A DNA stretch of 11,065 nt. It comes from an uncultured Oscillospiraceae bacterium (lineage in GTDB: Bacteria > Bacillota > Clostridia > Oscillospirales > Ruminococcaceae). Below, one piece after another: positions 1 to 5,228 of this stretch; within the stretch, counting starts at the first letter, position 1; every line of letters begins with the position of its first letter. Made by a program: the position numbers and the translations under genes. A model generated the notes under the pieces. It was not told the DNA's origin. It ran no database searches and worked only from the letters and a program-made list of their open reading frames with translations. The stretch lies in the NCBI GenBank assembly GCA_958403605.1, contig CATXYA010000019.1:1-11065 (forward strand). Direction: 5' to 3'.

Positions 1-67
1 TAGGCCGGAGATAGGTGCCACCTTTTTCTTTGAGGCGGATGAGGGGGCGCCCGCAGGCCTGCCCTCT
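1..67. other. Leading non-coding segment, no gene recognised
   Basis: I see no convincing coding sequence here. The segment contains a perfect 10-bp palindrome, GCAGGCCTGC, at 53-62. A loose pairing of GAGGG (41-45) with CCCTC (62-66) is possible. The bases after that pairing are TTTGCTCG, too weak a T-run to call a terminator. The open frame that reads through from position 15 lacks a ribosome binding site and has no family resemblance before the methionine at 132, so it is treated as leader. Confidence 0.5.
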
Positions 68-95
68 TTGCTCGTTTGATAGGATATGGTATAAT
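68..95 (+). promoter_or_regulatory. Predicted promoter of the sulfatase maturase gene
   Basis: A perfect -10 box TATAAT lies at 90-95. The bases TGG just before it (87-89) make an extended -10. A partial -35, TTGCTC, lies at 68-73 with a 16-bp spacer. Transcription would start near 102, giving a leader of about 30 nt. The same TGG-TATNAT arrangement occurs at two other promoters in the window. This is pattern matching only. Confidence 0.6.
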
Positions 96-131
96 AAGTC
101 GTATCGATCTCGTTTACAAGGAGGCCCTGCC

Positions 132-1235
132 ATGCCGCCGCTTTCTGTGCTCATCAAGCCCGCGTCTTCCGCCTGCAACCTGCGCTGTCAATATTGCTTT
201 TATGCCGACGAGGCTGCCTCGCGCGCGGTGGGCAACTGCGGCGTCATGTCTCCTGCCGTGCTGCGGCAGCTGCTGGAGCGGGTCTTTGCCGAGGCCGACG
301 GCCCGGTGAGCCTGCTGTTCCAGGGCGGGGAGCCGCTGGTGGCGGGCCTGTCCTTTTTTGAAGAGGCCGTGGCCCTGGCGGCGCAGCTGAACGCCCGCCG
401 CCTGCCTGTTTCATACGCCCTGCAGACCAACGGCACGCTGCTGGACGACGCTTGGGCGGCCTTTTTCGCCCGGCACCGCTTTTTGGTGGGCGTCTCCCTG
501 GACGGCACCAAGGATCTGCACGACCTTGTGCGCCCCGATGCCCAGGGCGGCGGCACCCACAAGCAGGTGCTGGCGGGCATCGAAACGCTGCGCCGGCACG
601 GTGTGGAATTCAATATCCTCACCGTGGTGACGGGCCGTTTGGCCCGCAGCGCCCAAAAGGTGTATAATTTTTACCGCAAAGAGGGCTTTTGCTATCAGCA
701 GTACATCCCCTGTCTGGACCCGCTGGCCGGGCCGCGGGGGCGGGAGCCTTATTCCCTGACGCCCGCGGCCTACGGCCAATTTTTGAAGGACCTGTTCGAC
801 TGCTGGTACCGGGACGTGCGCCGGGGCGTGTTTGTCTCCGAGCGCTGGTTCGACAATCTGATCGGCCTCTTACAGGGCCGCCCGCCGGAAAACTGCGCCC
901 AGTGCGGCCAATGCACCGTGCAGCTGGTGGTAGAGGCCGACGGCAGCGTGTACCCCTGCGATTTTTACGCTCTGGACGAATACCGCCTGGGCAGCGTGCA
1001 GGATAGCACGTTGGCACAGCTGCGGGACGGCGGGGCCGCGCAGGCCTTTCTTGCGCCTTCCCAGGTGCAGGATGCCGCCTGCGGGGCCTGCCAATGGCTG
1101 CCCCTGTGCCGCGGCGGCTGCCGCCGCGACCGGGACCAAGGCGGCGGGCGGCTGGGCCGCTCCTATTTCTGCGAAAGCTACCGAGCCTTTTTCCCCTACG
1201 CTCTGCCGCGGCTGCTGGAATTGGCCCGGCGATAA
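132..1235 (+). CDS. anSME: Anaerobic sulfatase-maturating radical SAM enzyme (anSME)
   Basis: This 367-residue protein should oxidise the active-site Cys or Ser of a sulfatase to C-alpha-formylglycine without oxygen, using S-adenosylmethionine and iron-sulfur clusters in the cytoplasm. The radical SAM motif CNLRCQYC has Cys15, Cys19 and Cys22, and GGEP is at 65-68. The C-terminal SPASM region carries Cys255, 258, 261, 276, 317, 320, 326, 330 and 347, ligands for two auxiliary [4Fe-4S] clusters. Asp277, in the motif YPCDFY, matches the proposed catalytic base of the C. perfringens enzyme (about 370 residues), and by recall most cysteine positions coincide. The start at 132 is chosen because AAGGAGG (118-124) lies seven bases upstream and the family's first block, PPLSVLIKPASS, begins there. 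An in-frame upstream extension to 15 lacks this support. No sulfatase gene is in the window. A related peptide-modifying SPASM maturase is possible but less likely. Confidence 0.93.
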   Translation: MPPLSVLIKPASSACNLRCQYCFYADEAASRAVGNCGVMSPAVLRQLLERVFAEADGPVSLLFQGGEPLVAGLSFFEEAVALAAQLNARRLPVSYALQTNGTLLDDAWAAFFARHRFLVGVSLDGTKDLHDLVRPDAQGGGTHKQVLAGIETLRRHGVEFNILTVVTGRLARSAQKVYNFYRKEGFCYQQYIPCLDPLAGPRGREPYSLTPAAYGQFLKDLFDCWYRDVRRGVFVSERWFDNLIGLLQGRPPENCAQCGQCTVQLVVEADGSVYPCDFYALDEYRLGSVQDSTLAQLRDGGAAQAFLAPSQVQDAACGACQWLPLCRGGCRRDRDQGGGRLGRSYFCESYRAFFPYALPRLLELARR

Positions 1236-1259
1236 TTTTTTGATATTTTTCAAAATCTC

Positions 1260-1288
1260 TTGACAAAAGCGAAAACGCGGGATATACT
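1260..1288 (+). promoter_or_regulatory. Near-consensus promoter of the csp leader
   Basis: A perfect -35 TTGACA (1260-1265) is followed by a 17-bp spacer and TATACT (1283-1288). This is the best promoter in the window and begins only 24 bases after the maturase stop codon. Transcription should start near 1295, about 153 nt before the csp start codon and upstream of the hairpin at 1322-1370. Confidence 0.85.
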
Positions 1289-1294
1289 AGTTAA

Positions 1295-1370
1295 GTATTC
1301 TAAATGTACTTGATCGATTACCGCAAGGTGTAAGTCAGTTTTCATTTTGACTTACCGCCTTGCGTTTTTT
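1295..1370 (+). ncRNA. Putative csp leader RNA or small RNA ending at an intrinsic terminator
   Basis: From the predicted start near 1295, transcription meets a terminator after about 76 nt, so a discrete short RNA is expected. A weak hairpin may form first: AAGTA (1293-1297) can pair with TACTT (1307-1311). The RNA could be a prematurely terminated csp leader or a free-standing small RNA. Its 5' end is inferred from the promoter and no known RNA family was recognised. Confidence 0.5.
1322..1370 (+). terminator. Intrinsic terminator or attenuator inside the csp leader
   Basis: CGCAAGG (1322-1328) pairs with CCTTGCG (1358-1364). GTAAGTCA (1330-1337) pairs with TGACTTAC (1348-1355). Together these give a 15-bp stem with a small internal loop, followed by six T (1365-1370). 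It sits between the promoter at 1260-1288 and the csp start. I see no other convincing terminator after the maturase gene, so it may also stop read-through from there. Confidence 0.85.
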
Positions 1371-1447
1371 CTCGTCAGCACATTGGGCAGCCGCTTGGAA
1401 TGGGCGCCCGCCCCTGGGGAATAACATTTTTACAGGAGGTACCTATT

Positions 1448-1663
1448 ATGCTTACTGGTACTGTCAAATGGTTCAACGAGGAAAAAGGTTTCGGCTTCAT
1501 CTCCAACGACAACGGCGGCGACGACGTGTTTGTGCACTTCTCCGCCATCCAGTCCGACGGCTTCAAGACCCTGCGTGAGGGCCAGCACGTGTCTTACGAG
1601 ACCGAGCAGGACCCGAAGAACGCTGCGAAGCTGCGCGCTGTCAACGTCAACGTGATCGCGTAA
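1448..1663 (+). CDS. csp: Cold-shock protein, CspA family
   Basis: This 71-residue protein is a single cold-shock domain, a five-stranded OB-fold that binds single-stranded RNA and DNA and acts as an RNA chaperone in the cytoplasm. It begins [21 protein letters not shown]1, KGFGFI, is at 13-18 and RNP2, VFVHF, at 27-31. Trp8, Phe15, Phe17, Phe28 and His30 supply the usual aromatic binding surface. Length is normal for a stand-alone Csp. The start is fixed by AGGAGG at 1434-1439, eight bases before the ATG. The gene has its own strong promoter, a long leader with a terminator hairpin, and a strong terminator downstream. Family assignment is firm; which paralogue it is, and whether it is cold-inducible, cannot be told from sequence. 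Confidence 0.97.
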   Translation: MLTGTVKWFNEEKGFGFISNDNGGDDVFVHFSAIQSDGFKTLREGQHVSYETEQDPKNAAKLRAVNVNVIA

Positions 1664-1678
1664 GTTTGCAACCGAAAG

Positions 1679-1710
1679 GCGCCCCGGACGAGAGTCCGGG
1701 GCGCTTTTTT
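1679..1710 (+). terminator. Intrinsic terminator after csp
   Basis: GCGCCCCGGAC (1679-1689) pairs perfectly with GTCCGGGGCGC (1694-1704) around a GAGA tetraloop, followed by six T (1705-1710). It lies 15 bases after the csp stop codon and ends that transcript. Confidence 0.95.
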
Positions 1711-1739
1711 GTTTCAGACAGGCAGGGTATGCGGCCTTT

Positions 1740-1838
1740 TTTATTTTCATGGCCGTGGGCCAGGGACGGCCCACATAGCCGAAAAAACAGTTTATCTTCA
1801 TGGCCGTGGGCCGGGGACGGCCCACATGGCCGAAAAAA
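1740..1838. repeat. Two tandem 48-nt hairpin-forming repeat units
   Basis: Copy 1 spans 1740-1787 and copy 2 spans 1791-1838, with a 51-base period. They differ at three positions: T1745/C1796, A1762/G1813 and A1777/G1828. In each copy GTGGGCC pairs with GGCCCAC around a six-base loop. In copy 2 an outer GGCC/GGCC pairing adds four base pairs beyond a two-base AT bulge; in copy 1 one of these is a mismatch because of A1777. Each unit ends in GAAAAAA. They lie between the csp terminator and the terminator of the minus-strand gene. The size and palindromic form suggest a REP-like or miniature mobile element. No encoded function is visible. Confidence 0.8.
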
Positions 1839-1857
1839 TAGCCTGCGGCTATTTTTT
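1833..1857 (-). terminator. Terminator of the minus-strand membrane protein gene
   Basis: AAAAAATAGCC (1833-1843) and GGCTATTTTTT (1847-1857) form an 11-bp stem around a three-base loop. On the minus strand the stem ends in a run of six T directly after the TAA stop codon, which itself lies at the foot of the stem (1857-1859). The plus strand also shows a T-run (1852-1858), so it could act in both directions. Confidence 0.8.
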
Positions 1858-2651
1858 TATTCTTCCTCCACCCGCACCATGCTGGGATAGATGCGGGCCA
1901 GCTTTTCGTCCGGGTAGCGCTCATCCAGCACGCGCTGCCAGGCCGCCGTGGCGGGCACGCCCTCGTAGCGCTGGGCCTGCCGCAGCACCGCCGCGCCGCT
2001 GACCAGCGAATTCGCCAGCATGAAGACCACCAGCACCCAGGTGAGGGTGACGCCGTATACCTTGGAGACGCGCCGCTCGATGAAGCCATTGATGCGCGGA
2101 TACACCTCTTTCACCCAGATGAGCGCCAGGATGCCCCAGAACAGGCAGTACAGCAGGTTGATGCGCCCGTTGATGTTGAAGGGATAATCGGTGTAATCCC
2201 AGCTGACGGTGCCCAGCACCGTCTCCTGCAGCCAGCTGCAGAAATATTCGAACGCGCCGCCGATGAAGGCGCCGCCCACAAAGATCCAGCGGTCACTTTT
2301 GCCGATGAAGGGCTGCAGACAGACCGTCAGCAGCACGGAACCGACGCCGTAGATGAGGTTGAAGGGCCCCCACACGAGCCCCGTGCGCTGGGACCAATGG
2401 CCCCCCGACGCCACGAAGCAGAACAGCGTCTCGATGACGACGCCCAAAAAGCAGCACAGGAAAAACACCCAAAACAGCTTGTAAAAATTGATGCCGTGGG
2501 CAAAGTGCCCCGGCACCCCGGCCAGATCGCGGGCGATCTTCTCATCGTGCTCCTGCTCGCGCTGGAGGGTGCGCTGTTCCTGCTGGTCCAGCTTTTGCAG
2601 CTTCTGCTGCAGTTTCTCCCGCTTTTTGGCAAAGCGTTCCTGTGTCGTCAT
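1857..2651 (-). CDS. CmpB-like integral membrane protein (PF06541 type) with N-terminal coiled coil
   Basis: The protein has 264 residues. Residues 4-42 are Lys/Glu/Gln-rich and should form a cytoplasmic coiled coil. About five membrane helices follow, near 58-80, 97-116, 122-142, 164-182 and 202-222. The segment between helices 1 and 4 shows the family pattern: VIETLFC (72-78), GPFNLIYGVGS (95-105), FEYFCSWL (134-141) and WDYTDYPFNINGR (151-163). This matches what Pfam calls putative ABC-transporter type IV (PF06541), whose function is not established. No ATP-binding partner is nearby. The start at 2651 is chosen because AAGGAGG (2661-2667 on this strand) lies nine bases upstream. A longer in-frame version from 2732 begins with a low-complexity Arg/Gly stretch and is unlikely. 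The gene is divergent from the diguanylate cyclase gene. Confidence 0.85.
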   Translation of the reverse strand: MTTQERFAKKREKLQQKLQKLDQQEQRTLQREQEHDEKIARDLAGVPGHFAHGINFYKLFWVFFLCCFLGVVIETLFCFVASGGHWSQRTGLVWGPFNLIYGVGSVLLTVCLQPFIGKSDRWIFVGGAFIGGAFEYFCSWLQETVLGTVSWDYTDYPFNINGRINLLYCLFWGILALIWVKEVYPRINGFIERRVSKVYGVTLTWVLVVFMLANSLVSGAAVLRQAQRYEGVPATAAWQRVLDERYPDEKLARIYPSMVRVEEE

Positions 2652-2732
2652 GCGGCGGCACCTCCTTGCTGTACAGGATATGCGGCGCCGGCCCGCATCA
2701 TCCCCGCCGCCGTTTTCCAGCGGATAGAACAC

Positions 2733-2761
2733 ATGATACCACAGATGGAGCTTTTTGTCGA
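2733..2761 (-). promoter_or_regulatory. Predicted promoter of the CmpB-like gene
   Basis: Read on the minus strand, TCGACA (2761-2756) stands 17 bp from TATCAT (2738-2733). TGG immediately precedes the -10, giving an extended -10. Transcription would begin near 2726, leaving a leader of about 75 nt before the ATG at 2651. Confidence 0.65.
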
Positions 2762-2836
2762 AGCCTTTCCCAAATTCCGACGCCCTTTTTCGGCATTTTG
2801 CCGGAGCTGGGAAAGAAAGTTGGGCATATTGGCCGC

Positions 2837-2865
2837 TTTACTTCCCGGCGCGGCTCCGATATAAT
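2837..2865 (+). promoter_or_regulatory. Predicted promoter of the diguanylate cyclase gene
   Basis: TTTACT (2837-2842) stands 17 bp from a perfect TATAAT (2860-2865). Transcription should begin near 2872, about 32 nt before the ATG. It points away from the promoter at 2733-2761 and leaves about 75 bp between the two -35 elements, room for a shared regulator that is not otherwise visible. Confidence 0.7.
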
Positions 2866-2873
2866 GGAAAAAA

Positions 2874-2889
2874 CGACGTAAAAACGTCG
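2874..2889 (+). promoter_or_regulatory. Inverted repeat at the 5' end of the diguanylate cyclase mRNA
   Basis: CGACGT (2874-2879) is a perfect inverted copy of ACGTCG (2884-2889), with AAAA between. It lies at the expected 5' end of the message and touches the ribosome binding site GAGGAGG (2889-2895). It could be an mRNA hairpin that stabilises the end or limits ribosome access, or a DNA operator. The sequence does not decide between these. Confidence 0.5.
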
Positions 2890-2903
2890 AGGAGGCGCGT
2901 TCT

Positions 2904-5147
2904 ATGGAGCAAACGCACGCTCTGCAGGGCCGGGACCTGCAAATTCTGGTGGAAAACATTCCGGGCGGTGTGTTCTCCTGCCGTTATGACGAGCCGCTGA
3001 CGCTGCTGCAGGCCAACGACGGCTTTCTCTCCATGCTGGGTTATACCCGCGAGGACCTGCACGAGCGCTTCCACGACAGCTTTTGGAATATGATCGACCC
3101 GCGGGACCGGACGGCGACACTGGCGGAGGTGCGCGCACAGATGGCCCTGGGGCCGGACAAGGAGATCGAATACCGCATGGTCTGCCGCGACGGGCGCGTC
3201 ATCTGGGTGCTGGACAAGGGACATCTGGTGCAGGACGCGGCGGGCCCGTATTTTTGCTGCGTGCTGGTGGACGTGACCCGCAGCAAGGAGCTGGAAACCA
3301 AGCTGCGCCTCTCGCTGGAGCGGCATCAGATCATTTTGGACCAAACCACCGACATCTTGTTTGAGTGGGATCTGACGGCCGACACCTTTGAGTTTTCCAG
3401 CAACTGGGAGAAAAAATTCGGTTCCGTGCCCGTCACGCGCAACGTGAGCCTGTATCTCAACCAGGCGCCCCATGTATGCCGCGACGACCAGGCGGTCTTT
3501 GCCTCCCTGCTGGAGCGCATCCGCCGCGGGGAGCGCTATGCCGAGGCGGAGCTGCGGTTTTTGGACACCGCGGGCGAAGACTTGTGGTGCCGCGTGCGCA
3601 TGACCGGCCAAACGGACGAATCGGGCCGCACGGTGCGCGCCGTGGGCGTCATTTTGGATATCGACGCCGAAAAGCGCCGGGCCCAGCACCTGATCGAGCG
3701 CGCCCAGCAGGACGCGCTGACGAAGCTGTACAACAAGGGCGCCTGTCAGGAGCTGGTGAGCGCCGTGCTGCGCGAAGCGCCGCCGGACAGCTGCTCCGGC
3801 CTGCTGCTCATCGACCTGGACAACTTCAAGCAGGCCAACGACACCCGCGGCCACTTGTTTGGCGACGCGCTGCTGATCGAGGTGGCGCACACACTGCAAA
3901 GCCAGTTCCGCTCACGGGACATCGTCGCCCGGGTGGGCGGGGATGAATTTTTGGTCTTCCTGCCGCGCATCCCCGAGCCCGGCCTGGCGCTGCGCAAGGC
4001 CCAGCAGGTGCTGGCCGCCATCCACGGCTTGGCCGCGCGGGAGCAGGTGTATACCGATCTTTCCTGCAGCATCGGCATCGCGCTGTCGCCCGTGTGCGGC
4101 ACCGCCTACCAGCAGCTGTTCCAGCGGGCGGACGAGGCTTTGTACCGCGCCAAGAGCCTGGGCAAAAACCAGGCCTGCCTGTTCGACCCCGCCTGGGTGC
4201 CCGCCGCCAGCGCCATGCCCCGCAGCGCCGTGACGGCACGCATCGATTCCGACGAGGTCCCCGCCGCGGTGAACGGCCAGCTGATGGAGCAGGTCTTCCG
4301 CATGCTGTACCACGCCGCCGACCTGGACGCGGCGGTAAACAGCATTTTGGCCCTGGCGGGTGCGCAGTTCGACGTCAGCCGCGCCTATATCTTTGAAAAC
4401 GATGAGGACGGCCGCTGCTGCAGCAACACCTTCGAGTGGTGCGGCGAGGGCATCGAGCCGCAGCTGGAAAATTTGCAGCACCTCTCTTACCGGGACGATC
4501 TGGGCGGCTGCTACCAGGAAAACTTTAATGAGGAAGGCGTATTTTACTGCCGGGACGTGGCGACGCTGAACGCGCATCAATATGCCATCCTTAAGCCCCA
4601 GGGCATCAAATCGGTGCTGCAGTGCGCCATTCATGAGGACGGCGCGTTTCAGGGCTTTGTGGGGTTTGACGAGTGCCGCGTCAACCGGTTTCGGACGCAG
4701 GACCATGTGGACACGCTCACCTTCATTGCCGAGCTGCTGAGCACCTTCCTGCTCAAGCACCGGGCGCAGCAGCGCGCCGTGGAAAATGCCCGCACCATGG
4801 AATCGCTGCTGGACGGCCAGGCCGCATGGATCTACGCCGTGCGGCCCGGTACCTTCGAGCTGCTGTACCTCAACCGCAGCACCCGGCAGCTGGTCCCCAC
4901 CGCCGAACGGGGCGTCCCCTGCTACAGCGCGTTTTTCCAGCGCAACAGCCCCTGTGAGTTCTGCCCCGTGCAGCAGCTGGAAGCGGGCGGCACCCAGCGC
5001 GCTTACCAAATTTACAACCCGTTTTTCAAGGTATGGACCTCCACGGACGCCAGCCGCATTCGCTGGCACGGCGCGGAAGCCTATCTCTTGGCCTGCCACG
5101 ACATCACGGCCCTGAAGGGCGGCGCGCCGCAGGAAGGCACGGTTTAA
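2904..5147 (+). CDS. Soluble diguanylate cyclase, PAS-PAS-GGDEF-GAF-PAS
   Basis: This 747-residue protein should condense two GTP into c-di-GMP in the cytoplasm, since no signal peptide or membrane helix is present. Two PAS domains (about 8-130 and 140-258) lead through a short helix to the GGDEF domain (about 270-430). Metal and GTP-binding residues are present: DLDNFK at 304-309 and an intact GGDEF at 345-349. RSRD at 336-339, exactly five residues before GGDEF, is a canonical RxxD inhibitory site, so product feedback is expected. A GAF-like domain (about 460-612) and a third PAS-like domain (about 625-740) follow; the latter carries Cys673 and CEFC (Cys684, Cys687). The start has GAGGAGG eight bases upstream. 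The catalytic domain lies mid-protein, whereas most members place it at the C-terminus. No EAL or HD-GYP domain is present. Cyclase activity is well supported; the sensed signals are unknown. Confidence 0.93.
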   Translation: MEQTHALQGRDLQILVENIPGGVFSCRYDEPLTLLQANDGFLSMLGYTREDLHERFHDSFWNMIDPRDRTATLAEVRAQMALGPDKEIEYRMVCRDGRVIWVLDKGHLVQDAAGPYFCCVLVDVTRSKELETKLRLSLERHQIILDQTTDILFEWDLTADTFEFSSNWEKKFGSVPVTRNVSLYLNQAPHVCRDDQAVFASLLERIRRGERYAEAELRFLDTAGEDLWCRVRMTGQTDESGRTVRAVGVILDIDAEKRRAQHLIERAQQDALTKLYNKGACQELVSAVLREAPPDSCSGLLLIDLDNFKQANDTRGHLFGDALLIEVAHTLQSQFRSRDIVARVGGDEFLVFLPRIPEPGLALRKAQQVLAAIHGLAAREQVYTDLSCSIGIALSPVCGTAYQQLFQRADEALYRAKSLGKNQACLFDPAWVPAASAMPRSAVTARIDSDEVPAAVNGQLMEQVFRMLYHAADLDAAVNSILALAGAQFDVSRAYIFENDEDGRCCSNTFEWCGEGIEPQLENLQHLSYRDDLGGCYQENFNEEGVFYCRDVATLNAHQYAILKPQGIKSVLQCAIHEDGAFQGFVGFDECRVNRFRTQDHVDTLTFIAELLSTFLLKHRAQQRAVENARTMESLLDGQAAWIYAVRPGTFELLYLNRSTRQLVPTAERGVPCYSAFFQRNSPCEFCPVQQLEAGGTQRAYQIYNPFFKVWTSTDASRIRWHGAEAYLLACHDITALKGGAPQEGTV

Positions 5148-5174
5148 AGGACGCCCTTTTTCGCATCGAACAGA

Positions 5175-5219
5175 AACGGCCCCCGGCGGGAAGCTCCCCG
5201 CCGGAGGCCGTTATTTTTT
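5175..5219 (+). terminator. Terminator after the diguanylate cyclase gene, probably bidirectional
   Basis: A long GC-rich stem forms between ACGGCC plus CCCGGCGGG (5176-5190) and CCCGCCGG plus GGCCGT (5197-5211), with a single bulged A. The plus strand continues TATTTTTT, a good T-tract. The minus strand continues TTTCTG, a weaker one. It lies between the convergent stop codons of the cyclase and the adhesin and probably serves both. Confidence 0.88.
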
Positions 5220-5228
5220 CTGCCGCGT

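Noticed and set aside
15..131. A possible 39-residue N-terminal extension of the sulfatase maturase.
   Set aside because: The extension contains the predicted promoter and the AAGGAGG ribosome binding site, starts without a binding site of its own, and family members begin at the methionine at 132.
1236..1259. An AT-rich inverted repeat (TTTTGA with TCAAAA) just after the maturase stop, considered as a terminator.
   Set aside because: The stem is short and almost free of G-C pairs, and it runs directly into the -35 box of the csp promoter. The hairpin at 1322-1370 is a much better terminator.
1740..1838. A CRISPR array made of the repeated 48-nt units.
   Set aside because: There are only two copies, the gap between them is three bases, and no cas gene is nearby.
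3912..5099. A 395-codon minus-strand open frame opposite the cyclase gene.
   Set aside because: The plus strand encodes intact GGDEF, GAF and PAS domains over the same bases. The minus-strand translation has no domain and no ribosome binding site.
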